Shown: positions 42,795 to 51,954 of the stretch, in pieces
Layout of the letters: each line of letters begins with the position of its first letter
Numbering within the stretch: position 1 is the stretch's first letter
NCBI GenBank assembly: GCA_028768525.1
Contig: CP054837.1
Span: 620,001-684,000, forward strand
Length of the DNA stretch: 64,000 nucleotides
Source of the DNA: Desulfobacter sp.
GTDB taxonomy: Bacteria; Desulfobacterota; Desulfobacteria; Desulfobacterales; Desulfobacteraceae
Direction: 5' to 3'
Translations under genes and position numbers: made by a program
The notes under the pieces: generated by a model
Database searches by the model: none
Seen by the model: the letters and a program-made list of their open reading frames with translations, nothing else
Told to the model about the DNA's origin: nothing

Positions 42795-43012
42795 TATTCC
42801 CCCTTTTCCGTTTCTAGTTTATCCTCTGCCGCGTCAATGTCGCCGAAGAAATCATCCAATGCCTTATCCACCTTGACGTTTACGTCGATTGTGATGTGGA
42901 TGGGCTTGATTTCCACCGGTTTAACTTCCACCTCATGGGAGGTACTGCAGCCGCCCAGAAGGAAGAGCGGGACAATAAGACAGATAATCATGGTACCCAG
43001 TTGTCTGGTCAT
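42794..43012 (-). CDS. ynbE: YnbE-like lipoprotein
   Basis: A 72-residue lipoprotein: the hydrophobic signal ends in the lipobox LLGGC (Cys22), followed by beta-strand-prone HEVEVKPVEIKPIHITIDVN. In E. coli YnbE multimerises with YdbH at the outer membrane. The C-terminus here (DALDDFFGDIDAAEDKLETE region) is acidic. Sits 54 bases after ydbH and overlaps ydbL. Confidence 0.85.
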   Translation of the reverse strand: MTRQLGTMIICLIVPLFLLGGCSTSHEVEVKPVEIKPIHITIDVNVKVDKALDDFFGDIDAAEDKLETEKGE

Positions 43013-43066
43013 TTGCTCTCCTCAATCATTATTATGAGATTCCCTGCTATTTACTATAGACACCCT

Positions 43067-45829
43067 TTATTCCAAAATACTCCTCAATTTTGTACCAAAT
43101 TTCATCACCCGGTTAAAGGGCAGTTTAAGATTGACATCCAATTTAACCCCCTGGAACCGAGAACCGGGGCTTGAGGCGTCCACCCGCATGAAGGAATTCA
43201 TCTCCCGCTTGTACTCAAAGGGAAGAATACGGGCCGGTTTTCCGTCCAGCTCCATCTTCACATCCAGGGTATCACCGCTGGTGTTCAGCCTCAGTTTTGC
43301 CCATTTATACTCGAAATCCTTTAAGGCCTCCCCGGCCAGGTCCAGCTGGGAGAATTCCGGGGTCCCCCTGGGAAAACCCTCCAGCATCCGGTCCAGGTCC
43401 TTGACAAATACCCGGCCGCCCTGCCCCGGGGTCGAAAATAAAAAGCCGTTGTCAAAGGCAATTTCCCCCCGGCTGTAGACCACCGGAATCCGGCCGCTGA
43501 GTGCACCGCCCCCCCGGGCATCAAATGCGCCCATCTGCTGCAGCAGGCTGTCCATCTCCAGACGGTCGCAGTAGAGGATGAGCTTGAGCTTGTCTTCCTC
43601 GCCGGGCAGCCGTATTGATTCCGTTGACACCAGGCCGTTGCACCAGTTGAAGGTGAGGTTTTCCACGTTCAGGAATCTCCCGTCCTCCACGCTGAACCTC
43701 ATTGCCATGTTCTCAAAGCTGAACTGGCCCGCATTCACGGATTTGACAAAAAGGGACTGGCCGGGAAGGGACTCGGGTTTCACAAGGTCGTTGAATTCAA
43801 CCCGCCCGGAAACCCCGGACGCCTTGACATCCTGGTCCGGAAAATCCAGGCTGCCGTCATGGATGAGGATTGTGGCGCCGGTGTCAAGGGTATTCTTCTT
43901 GAAATGGATCCGCACCGAAGGGGAGAGATCGACCTGGAGGGTCCCGGGTATATCCGCCTGGGGCATGATCCGCGTCACATCCTGGCCGGTGAGGAGAAAA
44001 TTCTCAGCTTTAAGGCGAATCTCCGCCCAGGGGTCCAGCGTATCATCCACTCCGGCAACCAGATCCAGGCCAAGGGAAAGATCCGGCACCAGGGGGGTGG
44101 AAATATTACCGGCCATGGCAATACTCGCTTTTCCGGTCTGTTCCAATTCCGCTGCCAGAGAAGCCGTAAACCGCTTGTCATAGCGAAGGGTCCCTATATT
44201 GAGCCGTCCTTTTCCTGAACCGGTCCCATGGGGAAAGGTCCAGGGCAGCCTCAACTGTATCCCCGTTGCTGCGATATTTTTCCCTGGAACGGCCAGGTCC
44301 AGATTGTCTATTCCGGCCGTAAGCGATGCTGCGGGTTGGAAGCGCTTATCCATCCGGATCTGCCCAAAGATCCCGGCCCGGCCTGCCGAGACGGTTCCGC
44401 CGCCTCCGCGGCCCGTTATCCCGGATATTTCTCCGTCAAGGGCAAGGACCAGTTGCTCTCCTTTTTTGTCCGGCCTGACGCCGGCTTTAAACCGCAGTCC
44501 CGGCGCGGCCAGACGGGCATCTTCCGTCTCCATCACCATCTCTTTTGCCGCCAATTCAAGGGATCCGGAGCCAATTGGAAATGGTCCCCCGTGCCTGCGG
44601 TCCATTTGCAGGGAAAGGGACAGGTCCTGTGCTCCGGCAGCGGTCCCTGGCAATGAGACACCAAGCCGGCGCCCCTTAAACGCCAGGCTGGCGGTTTGGC
44701 GTTCCAGGTTCCCGGCGATTGTCCCTGATAACATTGGCCCGTCAATGCGTATTTTTTCAGGCAGATTCTGGCTGCATATCCACTGGGCCATGGCCGGGTA
44801 AAGGGTAAATGCCTCTTTATCCCTGTTGTAAAAAGAGAGGTCAAATCCGGGCATGCCGCCGGCCCCCTGCGCAACTGTCAGATCAACCCCCAGGGCAAGC
44901 CGGGAAAAAGCATTGTCCCGGACCTCCGCCTCTCCCTTCCCCTTAAATGATATGCCGCCGTCCGTTTTAACCTGCCCCCGAAATCCCTCCAGCGCAATTT
45001 CCGGCAGGAGGCCTTTTTTAACCGCCCCCCCATGCATATCAATTTCCCAGGGCCCCTGCCCCTGGCGGACAAGATGGAAATCCACAGGCCCGGAGATATC
45101 CACATTTCTGAAAATTTCGGGGAAAAATCCGGCCAGGCTTTTGGGATTAAAACCGTCCACCCGGGCATCCACCCGGTCCAGGGCTGCTTCCGGCGTCCGG
45201 CTCAAAAGCGTTTCAAGGTTTACCGACGCTGTCAGTTCCAGGGGCTGGCCCAAAGGGGTGAACGCCATACGGATATCCGCCCTTTTGTCTTCCATGTCCA
45301 GGCGCACCATGATATCCGCCGGAATAAGAATCGATCCATCACCCCGGCGGATGGTAATCTGGGCATGTTTTATCCGGATTTCTCCGGGCACCAGGGGGAA
45401 AAACGGTTCCAGCTGATCCATTGAGACGGTTTTCCGGGGGGCGTCCCCTCCGCTGCCGGTATCGGGGAAAACCATATGGTTAAATCGGAGCTGGGTTGCA
45501 CCGCCGGAATCATCCACAGTGAATTCCAGGGACAGCCCGGATATAAGCAGCTTTTCAACCTGAACATCCCGGCCTCCCAGCCAGCGGTACTTCAGCTCGA
45601 CCAGGTCGGCAGAAAGGCCCCGGCCCAGGCGGACCGCCCTTAGAATCGTACAGCCCGGTCCGATGCCCTCAATACGGAAATCCGGCTCCAACGCCCGGAC
45701 GGCGGCCGGAAACCGGGATTTAATTTGGGATTCGGCAATCAGGGGCAGGCCGATGATCAGGGCCTGGCAACCGATTACTGCGACAAGGCAGATGAAAACA
45801 AGATATTTCACCAGGGATTTAAAGGACAT
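43067..45829 (-). CDS. ydbH: YdbH-like AsmA-family intermembrane protein
   Basis: A 920-residue protein: one N-terminal membrane anchor (LVKYLVFICLVAVIGCQALI), then a very long beta-rich periplasmic chain with the repetitive pattern of AsmA/YdbH proteins. The DUF748/YdbH-like ending SFMRVDASSPGSRFQGVKLD, followed by a phenylalanine-rich N...F..., is characteristic. Such bridges are thought to move phospholipids between the inner and outer membranes. It overlaps the upstream rhomboid gene by 11 bases and is followed by ynbE and ydbL, matching the E. coli order. Confidence 0.88.
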   Translation of the reverse strand: MSFKSLVKYLVFICLVAVIGCQALIIGLPLIAESQIKSRFPAAVRALEPDFRIEGIGPGCTILRAVRLGRGLSADLVELKYRWLGGRDVQVEKLLISGLSLEFTVDDSGGATQLRFNHMVFPDTGSGGDAPRKTVSMDQLEPFFPLVPGEIRIKHAQITIRRGDGSILIPADIMVRLDMEDKRADIRMAFTPLGQPLELTASVNLETLLSRTPEAALDRVDARVDGFNPKSLAGFFPEIFRNVDISGPVDFHLVRQGQGPWEIDMHGGAVKKGLLPEIALEGFRGQVKTDGGISFKGKGEAEVRDNAFSRLALGVDLTVAQGAGGMPGFDLSFYNRDKEAFTLYPAMAQWICSQNLPEKIRIDGPMLSGTIAGNLERQTASLAFKGRRLGVSLPGTAAGAQDLSLSLQMDRRHGGPFPIGSGSLELAAKEMVMETEDARLAAPGLRFKAGVRPDKKGEQLVLALDGEISGITGRGGGGTVSAGRAGIFGQIRMDKRFQPAASLTAGIDNLDLAVPGKNIAATGIQLRLPWTFPHGTGSGKGRLNIGTLRYDKRFTASLAAELEQTGKASIAMAGNISTPLVPDLSLGLDLVAGVDDTLDPWAEIRLKAENFLLTGQDVTRIMPQADIPGTLQVDLSPSVRIHFKKNTLDTGATILIHDGSLDFPDQDVKASGVSGRVEFNDLVKPESLPGQSLFVKSVNAGQFSFENMAMRFSVEDGRFLNVENLTFNWCNGLVSTESIRLPGEEDKLKLILYCDRLEMDSLLQQMGAFDARGGGALSGRIPVVYSRGEIAFDNGFLFSTPGQGGRVFVKDLDRMLEGFPRGTPEFSQLDLAGEALKDFEYKWAKLRLNTSGDTLDVKMELDGKPARILPFEYKREMNSFMRVDASSPGSRFQGVKLDVNLKLPFNRVMKFGTKLRSILE

Positions 45830-46793
45830 TTCGGATATCCACCCTTAAATACAGGTCCCCCCGGGGGTGTCCGGGAAGGTTTCGCCCCATGCCCCGCAGC
45901 CTCAGGCGGGTTCCCCGCTTGATCCCCGCCGGCACCACCACCCGGTAGAGGGGTCTGTGGAATCCCCAGGGAATGGTGACCATCTTTCTGGCCCCTGTGA
46001 TGGCCTCCAGGGAGGTCAGCTCAATGGTACTGTGAAGGTCGGGCCCGCTGTCTTTGGCCACCGGGGTGATGACCTGCAGCCTTGGGGTGTTCTTTTTCCG
46101 GGTAAACCGAACGATTTTTTCCCTAGCACCGGTGCTGGGCAGCCGGTCATTGAACCGGATCAACGCCACCCCGGCCAGAAACCCGCCCACGTGGGCCCAC
46201 CATGCCACTCCGGCACCGGTGCCCTGGCCGGTGGCGTTAAAAAACTGCATCAAAAACCAGATTCCCAGAAAAATAAAGGCCGGTATCTGGATAAAAATGG
46301 GAAAAATCAATATGGGCACCAGGGTCAGGATTTTTGAACGCGGATACAAAAGGAAATAGGCCCCCATAATCCCTGCAATGGCCCCGCTGGCTCCGATGGT
46401 GGGTACAGGGGAATGTAAATTGAGAAAAAAATGAAACACGGCAGCCAAAAGCCCGCTGACCAGGTAAAAGCCCAAGAAACGCAGGGAGCCCAGCCGGTCT
46501 TCGATATTGTCCCCGAATATGTACAAAAACCACATATTTCCCAGAAAGTGCCAGAATCCCCCGTGGAGGAACATGTAGCTCAGGGGAGAAAAGAGCTTGT
46601 TGACCCCTGTGAAATGACGGGAAAGGCCTTCCAGGGTATACTTGCCCGGAACAAATCCGTAGATGTAGAATACGGCCTCATTGTCCAGGCCAATGGCCAG
46701 TTGCCATAAAAAGACCAAGGTGGTCGCCCCCATGATGCCGTAGGTGGCCGCCGGCACGCTGTGTGAAACCTGGTTATCCCGGATGGGAATCAC
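45819..46793 (-). CDS. Rhomboid protease fused to a DnaJ C-terminal-like domain
   Basis: A GTG at 46793 is chosen: AAGGA precedes it and it overlaps the upstream stop as GTGA. The 324-residue protein has about six membrane helices with the catalytic serine in GASGAIAGIMG (about 131-141) and the histidine in AHVGGFLAG (about 195-203), the serine/histidine dyad of rhomboids. After a loop, residues about 255-324 read VTIPWGFHRPLYRVVVPAGI, then GTRLRLRGMG and GDLYLRVDI. This is the pattern of the DnaJ/Hsp40 substrate-binding C-domain. No J domain is present. The fusion suggests substrate capture near a membrane protease. Confidence 0.85.
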   Translation of the reverse strand: MIPIRDNQVSHSVPAATYGIMGATTLVFLWQLAIGLDNEAVFYIYGFVPGKYTLEGLSRHFTGVNKLFSPLSYMFLHGGFWHFLGNMWFLYIFGDNIEDRLGSLRFLGFYLVSGLLAAVFHFFLNLHSPVPTIGASGAIAGIMGAYFLLYPRSKILTLVPILIFPIFIQIPAFIFLGIWFLMQFFNATGQGTGAGVAWWAHVGGFLAGVALIRFNDRLPSTGAREKIVRFTRKKNTPRLQVITPVAKDSGPDLHSTIELTSLEAITGARKMVTIPWGFHRPLYRVVVPAGIKRGTRLRLRGMGRNLPGHPRGDLYLRVDIRNVL

Positions 46794-47626
46794 GGCAGAA
46801 TCCTTAAGGTATAATGCTTTGACATATGGTCTTTTAATGCCTTGACAATATCCATGACCCCGTCCTCCGGGGTATAGGGTCCGGATTCCTGCTCCCGTTC
46901 CCGGGCCAGGCTGGCCAGCAGCGGGCTGTTTTCCCGGTCCAGTCCCGTCCTGAACTTGATATAGTCCATGAGGGTAAAATATATATCCCGCAGGTCTCCC
47001 GCGTCCATCCGCCCCATGGCGGTTTTGGCCTTGAGCGTAAGATCCCCGGCAATCCATTCCACGGCCTGGTCCACATCACGGGCCTGCCCCTGTTCAGCCA
47101 TGGCAGGCGTTTCAATCACCGGCCCCATCACCGCCTCCTTATCAAGGAACATCAGATAAAGGGTGGATTCAATAAGGGATTTGACGTCAAAGTAAATGGC
47201 CGGGTCATGGCTGGCCCGGGGGCCGGCCACATTGAGGACAACAATATAGTTTTCAAGGAGAAAGGAATGAAGAATCAGCGCAGCCTCGAAGATATCATTA
47301 TCCCCGAGATCAATATGACAGACCGGTTTGCCTGCAACCTTGGCAAAGCTGTGGGTCAGTTTGGATCCGCCTGTAAGGGGCCCCCTGGCAATAATTACCG
47401 TCCCCCCGGCGTCCAGGACATTCTGGCGGGTCCGGCTGGGATAATCTTCGGTTTCCATCTCCTTGAGCCGGTATTTATCCGGCAGGGGCCCGTCCTCGGT
47501 GCGCCGTCCCCGGGTAATCCAGCCCCCGTGGGGGATGACGAATTTCATGGCAATATCCAGGGCGGCCCTGTCAGCGCCGGTCTGCCCTCCGGATATAATC
47601 TGTTCAAGTATGGGCATGTAAATCAC
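46790..47626 (-). CDS. YpsA-like putative molybdenum carrier / SLOG-family protein
   Basis: A 278-residue protein. The N-terminal half has IISGGQTGADRAALDIAM (about 10-27), WITRGRRTEDGPLP and YRLKEMETEDYPSRTRQNVL, the nucleotide-binding pattern of putative molybdenum carrier proteins (YpsA, SLOG fold). The C-terminal 120 residues are helical and charged, longer than in the minimal family. Molybdenum carriage is a family label and not firmly shown. First gene of the run with the rhomboid fusion, with GTGA coupling to it. Confidence 0.8.
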   Translation of the reverse strand: MIYMPILEQIISGGQTGADRAALDIAMKFVIPHGGWITRGRRTEDGPLPDKYRLKEMETEDYPSRTRQNVLDAGGTVIIARGPLTGGSKLTHSFAKVAGKPVCHIDLGDNDIFEAALILHSFLLENYIVVLNVAGPRASHDPAIYFDVKSLIESTLYLMFLDKEAVMGPVIETPAMAEQGQARDVDQAVEWIAGDLTLKAKTAMGRMDAGDLRDIYFTLMDYIKFRTGLDRENSPLLASLAREREQESGPYTPEDGVMDIVKALKDHMSKHYTLRILP

Positions 47627-47796
47627 CGTCTGTTCTTAAAAAGTTCTTTACCTATAATACCTATAAAGCGTATAACTTCAATAGGAATTGTCCTTACCCT
47701 TTTATCATCAAAGGACAGAGCAACCGGCGAAAAAATGTATAACGGAGGCATTTCCGCTTTCCTGCTTTTTCTCGCACTGTCATAAAAAAGGAAAAT

Positions 47797-48375
47797 ATGA
47801 ACCTGCCCACGGACAAGGAATGCTTCAGGATCATCAAAGAGATGGAAATGATGGATCATATCATTGACCACTCGGTGATGGTTTCCAATGTAGCGGTCTG
47901 CCTTTGCAGGGGCATGCGGCGCACCAGCCCGGAACTCAATGAAGACCTGATCAGGACGGCGGCCCTGCTCCACGACATCACCAAAACCCGCAGCTTTTCA
48001 ACCGGGGAGATTCACTCGGAAACCGGCGGCGGTCTCATGCGTGAAATGGGGTATCCGGAAATCGGGGAGATCATCCGCCAGCATGTCATACTGGATCATA
48101 ACAGTCCGGACGGCCCTGTATCTGAATCTGAGATCGTCAACTACGCGGACAAGAGGGTCCTCCATGACCAGGTGGTATCCCTGGACCAGCGGCTGGAGTA
48201 CATCGTCCGAAAATACGGAAAAAAAACGCAATTCAGGCCCTTGATTCAAAAAATGTGGGACGCCACAACGGCATTGGAAAAAAAGATATTCAGAAAACTG
48301 CCATTTCCCCCGGAAGAACTGCCGGACCAGATCAGCCCGGTCGTTGAAAAGTGTTCTGTGAGCCCGGAAACCTGA
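47797..48375 (+). CDS. HD domain phosphohydrolase
   Basis: A 192-residue cytoplasmic protein of the HD superfamily. It has the conserved HSVMVSNVAV (about 24-33), then TAALLHDITKTRSF (HD at about 58-59), HVILDHN and YADKRV. These residues coordinate the metal in HDIG-type nucleotidases/phosphohydrolases. Substrate unknown. It is convergent with the response-regulator gene at 48396, separated by 20 bases. Confidence 0.85.
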   Translation: MNLPTDKECFRIIKEMEMMDHIIDHSVMVSNVAVCLCRGMRRTSPELNEDLIRTAALLHDITKTRSFSTGEIHSETGGGLMREMGYPEIGEIIRQHVILDHNSPDGPVSESEIVNYADKRVLHDQVVSLDQRLEYIVRKYGKKTQFRPLIQKMWDATTALEKKIFRKLPFPPEELPDQISPVVEKCSVSPET

Positions 48376-48395
48376 TGCCGGATCACAAGGCGGTA

Positions 48396-48743
48396 TCAGT
48401 CCACCACATATTCCTGGATAATACTGAACAAATCGTTAATGGTGAAAGGCTTGCCCAGAAAGGCATCGGCACCGGCAGCCTCTGCGGCGGTACCATTTTG
48501 GGGACGGCCTGACATGCAGATGAAAATCCCGGTTTCCCATTTCAGCTTGAACCGCTTGAGCAGCTCCAGCCCGTCCATTCCCGGCATGTCCACATCCGCA
48601 ATGACCAGATCGGCCGCATTGCCGCCTTTGAAATACTCCCATGCCGCCCGGCCGTCCCCAAAGGAGACCACATCCCGGTTCACACAATAGGACAAGGCGT
48701 TGACGGTCAGGGCCCTGACCCCGGGGTCATCGTCCACAACCAC
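48396..48743 (-). CDS. Response regulator receiver protein
   Basis: A 115-residue receiver with the acidic pocket VVDDDPG at the start, the phospho-acceptor Asp in LVIADVDMPGMDG, the conserved Thr/Ser in CMSG, and the Lys in FLGKPF. No output domain. The GTG at 48743 is the only in-frame start near the beginning, though the true start may lie a few codons upstream. Probably paired with the helical protein at 48791 or a distant kinase. Confidence 0.85.
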   Translation of the reverse strand: MVVDDDPGVRALTVNALSYCVNRDVVSFGDGRAAWEYFKGGNAADLVIADVDMPGMDGLELLKRFKLKWETGIFICMSGRPQNGTAAEAAGADAFLGKPFTINDLFSIIQEYVVD

Positions 48744-48790
48744 TATTTTGACGTTCTCTATGATAACCGGTCTCCCAAAACCACCCCGGA

Positions 48791-49210
48791 TCAGGCTGCT
48801 TTCAGAATATTACGGTAAATGGAAAGGTCCTGCCCCGGAAAAAGAAAGGAACCAATGCTTTCGATATTGTCCAGCACGGCATCCCGGCGGTGCCGGCCCA
48901 GTGGATACTCTTCGCTCACCATTGCCGTGGCCATGACGCAGAGCAGTTTTACCCGTTCCCTGAAAAGATGAAAGGCGCTTGTACCTTGGCTGTGTGAAGG
49001 AATGCCCGCTATCTGCGCATCAATGCGGGAAACTGATTTATGGACTTGTGATGCGGTTTCGATCACGGCGGCTTTCCTGAATTCGCCCACGGGATATCCT
49101 TCCAACCGGGCCTTGATCATAATCATCAGAAGGTAAAGGCCCATGCGGAACAGATGGGACTGGTCCATTTCGGTGACAGGTGCCTCTGTATTATCTCCGA
49201 ATCGCTTCAT
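48791..49210 (-). CDS. Hypothetical helical protein, 139 residues
   Basis: Largely helical: LFRMGLYLLMIMIKARLEGY, VIETASQVHKSVSRID and LFRERVKLLCVMATAMV. No domain recognised. It lies 47 bases upstream of the receiver gene on the same strand, and the two are probably co-transcribed. It may be a signalling accessory. Confidence 0.5.
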   Translation of the reverse strand: MKRFGDNTEAPVTEMDQSHLFRMGLYLLMIMIKARLEGYPVGEFRKAAVIETASQVHKSVSRIDAQIAGIPSHSQGTSAFHLFRERVKLLCVMATAMVSEEYPLGRHRRDAVLDNIESIGSFLFPGQDLSIYRNILKAA

Positions 49211-49339
49211 TTTCCTTCCAGCATCAATAAATCGGTTTTAACTTAAACGCCGTCATTAAAAGGTATCACACCCCGGGAAAATTGCAATGGTTTTACCGGG
49301 GTAGCCCCTTAATCTGGTTACCATGACCGGTGGCTATGG

Positions 49340-49867
49340 TCAGATCTGCATCATGGCTTTTTCGTATTTCAGATCCGGGCTGGTGTTGAACATGACCTCC
49401 TCTGTCAGGTCGCAGGTGAGCCAGGCACTGTCGCCCAGTTCGCCGTCCAGCTGCAGGGGGCCCCATCCGGCGCATCCCAGCATGATCATAAAGGTTTCAG
49501 GGCCCTTTCCCAGTGCAATGGCCTCAAGAATATCCCGTGAATTGCTCAGGGCCAGCCAGTCCGTGACTTTGAGGCTTTCATTCCACTCAAAGGGCGCCCC
49601 GTGGAGGACAAAAACGCCGGAGGGCTGCACCGGGCCGCCCAGAAAAATATCCAGCTTATCCACGCTGTCGTTGCACTCAATGCTCAGGTCCTCAAACAAC
49701 TCCCTGCCCGTCAGCAAGGGGTGGACCTTATTGACGATAAATCCCAACGCCCCGGACTCATTGTGCTCACACATGCAGGTCAGGGTTTGTGCAAAATTCG
49801 GATCAGGCAGACCGGGTACGGCCATGAGAAATTTACCCTTCATGTTCTTTGCAATTTCGCCGGTCAT
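49340..49867 (-). CDS. YqgE/AlgH (UPF0301) family protein
   Basis: The ATG at 49867 is preferred (GGAG eight bases upstream). The 175-residue protein has the UPF0301 pattern: GKFLMAVPGLPDPNFAQTLT, then HNESGALGFIVNKV, GGPVQPSGVFVLHG and GCAGWGPLQLDGEL. The family has a conserved alpha/beta fold with unclear biochemical role; AlgH affects alginate expression in Pseudomonas. Single-gene unit here. Confidence 0.92.
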   Translation of the reverse strand: MTGEIAKNMKGKFLMAVPGLPDPNFAQTLTCMCEHNESGALGFIVNKVHPLLTGRELFEDLSIECNDSVDKLDIFLGGPVQPSGVFVLHGAPFEWNESLKVTDWLALSNSRDILEAIALGKGPETFMIMLGCAGWGPLQLDGELGDSAWLTCDLTEEVMFNTSPDLKYEKAMMQI

Positions 49868-49987
49868 CCCCTTTTCTCCACCTTTAATCTTGACATTCCA
49901 ACTCCTGTCCACCTATATTTACTTAAAAAGGTAGTTTTAAATATTTTTAATTGATTTGCAATAGTTTTTATCTTCGGGACACCCAGT

Positions 49988-50464
49988 ATGAAGGAAATCA
50001 CCCCAGACAACCAGGGCATTGGAAAGATTTCCCAGCCCGCCCGACCGAGGCAGACCACATCCAAGGGCAGCGGCTTTACCGGCGAATTTTCAAAAATTCT
50101 TTCGGATCACCTGGCATCCGAACAGACACCCGCTTCTACGGAAACGGGCGGACTGCCGGAACTGGATGCCACCTATGCCTCCAAAATAGCAGGACTTGCC
50201 CGGACAGATACGGCCCTGATGTCCCAACGGGTCTCCGGGGCCATAGACCTTCTGGATCAGTATGCCGGCTGCCTGGCCGATCCTGAATCCACCCTTAAGC
50301 ACGCCTTTAGCCTGTTGGAAGAGATCAGCGACCGGGCCACAGACATCAATAAAGAGCTGAATGCGGCGGAAAACAAGGATTCAAGGATCAAAGAGATCAT
50401 GGCCCACCTGGACACCGTGGTGGCACTTGAAAAAATCAAGATCAACCGGGGAGATTATTCCTGA
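49988..50464 (+). CDS. Hypothetical helical protein, 158 residues
   Basis: A hydrophilic N-terminus (about 1-60, rich in Pro, Gly, Ser) followed by helices (LMSQRVSGAIDLLDQYAGCL, TLKHAFSLLEEISDRATDIN, IKEIMAHLDTVVALEKIKIN). It resembles flagellar or chaperone-like helical proteins in pattern but has no recognised family motif. Start ATG follows CAGT-rich sequence without a good ribosome site, so the start is uncertain. Confidence 0.55.
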   Translation: MKEITPDNQGIGKISQPARPRQTTSKGSGFTGEFSKILSDHLASEQTPASTETGGLPELDATYASKIAGLARTDTALMSQRVSGAIDLLDQYAGCLADPESTLKHAFSLLEEISDRATDINKELNAAENKDSRIKEIMAHLDTVVALEKIKINRGDYS

Positions 50465-50507
50465 ACCTCCCCATGCCGGTGTTTATGCATTGCCGCTCCC
50501 GGGAAGA

Positions 50508-51929
50508 TTACTCTTCTTTCCTCCCGTATACATCATCAAACCGAAGAATATCATCCTCCCCCAGATATGATCCAGACTGCACCTCAATAAGCTCCAAAGG
50601 GATCTTTCCCGGATTTTCGAGTCGGTGCATGGTACCCAAGGGGATGTAAACGGACTCATCCTCCCTGAGCAGGATCTCTTCATCTCCCTTGGTGACAACG
50701 GCGGTGCCCGAGACCACAGTCCAGTGCTCGGCCCGGTGGTAGTGCTTTTGAAGGGAAAGCTTGGCTCCGGGTTTCACCGTAATCCGCTTGACCTGATACC
50801 GGCGCGCCATATCTATGGTCTCATAATCGCCCCAGGGCCGGTAAACCTTGGCATGGGTAATGGCCTCTTCCCGATTCTTTTCCTTGAGCTGGGCCACAAT
50901 TTTTTTCACGTCCTGGACCTGATCCCGGGGGGCCACCAGCACGGCGTCCTTGGTTTCCACAATAACAAATCGCTCAACCCCCACGGCGGCCACCAGACGG
51001 TTTTCCGCATGGATATAGCTCTCTTTCACATTATGGACCAGGACGTCCCCTGAGGTGACGTTTTTATCCCCGTTCTTTTTGCCCGTCTGCCACAGGGCAT
51101 CAAAGGATCCCAGGTCATTCCATCCCGCATCCAGGGGAAGCACCACGCCCCTGTCGGTTTTTTCCATCACGGCATAGTCAATGGAGTCGCCTTCAATGGC
51201 CTGGAAGCACTCTTTGTCGATCCTGAAAAAATCCAGGTCACGGCGCCCCTTCTCCACCGCCTTCCTGCACCCGGAAAGCATCTCTGGGGCCCGGGATTCA
51301 AGCTCGGCAAGGATAGCGGAAACTTTAAACATGAACATGCCGGAATTCCAGCAGAATTCCCCCGAGGCCAGGTAGGACTCGGCCGTTTCAAGATCGGGTT
51401 TTTCAACAAACCGGTGGATGCCGAAGGCGCCGGAGCTGTCCTTGAGTGCCTCCCCTTTCTGAATATACCCGTAGCCGGTTTCAGGCGATCCCGGTACAAT
51501 GCCGAAGGTCACCAGAGACCCTTCCCTGGCCAGTTTTTCCCCCTGTTCAATGGCGGCATGAAAAGCCTGCCTGTCCTCAATCACATGGTCGGCAGGCAGC
51601 ACCAGCATCACGGGATCATCGGCCTGTCCCTCCAGGCTCAAAGCGGCAAGGGCGATGGCCGGGGCCGTGTTCCGGCCGCAGGGCTCAAGAATGATCTGGA
51701 AATCCTCCCGTCCCAGAAGGCGGAGCTGCTCAGCCGTCATGAACCGGTGGGCTTCGTTGCAAAGCACCACGGGCTCCCCAAGGGGATTAAGGCCTTCCAG
51801 CCTGCCCAGGGTATTCTGGATCATGGTATCTTCATTGTACATGGCAATGAGCTGCTTGGGGTAAAGGGCCCTGGACATGGGCCAGAGCCGGGTGCCGGAT
51901 CCGCCGGCCAGGATAACGGGAACAATCAT
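50508..51929 (-). CDS. manC: Mannose-1-phosphate guanylyltransferase / mannose-6-phosphate isomerase
   Basis: The ATG at 51929 has AAGGAG five bases upstream. The 473-residue bifunctional enzyme has an N-terminal nucleotidyltransferase (VILAGGSGTRLWPMSRALYP, about 5-24, and VEKPDLETAE) that makes GDP-mannose. Its C-terminal cupin isomerase domain has RPWGDYETID, KPGAKLSLQKHYHRAEHWTV and the metal-binding His residues. Products feed polysaccharide synthesis. It lies upstream of nothing co-directional except the ArsR-methyltransferase gene 25 bases before it. Confidence 0.95.
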   Translation of the reverse strand: MIVPVILAGGSGTRLWPMSRALYPKQLIAMYNEDTMIQNTLGRLEGLNPLGEPVVLCNEAHRFMTAEQLRLLGREDFQIILEPCGRNTAPAIALAALSLEGQADDPVMLVLPADHVIEDRQAFHAAIEQGEKLAREGSLVTFGIVPGSPETGYGYIQKGEALKDSSGAFGIHRFVEKPDLETAESYLASGEFCWNSGMFMFKVSAILAELESRAPEMLSGCRKAVEKGRRDLDFFRIDKECFQAIEGDSIDYAVMEKTDRGVVLPLDAGWNDLGSFDALWQTGKKNGDKNVTSGDVLVHNVKESYIHAENRLVAAVGVERFVIVETKDAVLVAPRDQVQDVKKIVAQLKEKNREEAITHAKVYRPWGDYETIDMARRYQVKRITVKPGAKLSLQKHYHRAEHWTVVSGTAVVTKGDEEILLREDESVYIPLGTMHRLENPGKIPLELIEVQSGSYLGEDDILRFDDVYGRKEE

Positions 51930-51954
51930 TTGAACTCCTTTATGTCCGTAGATA

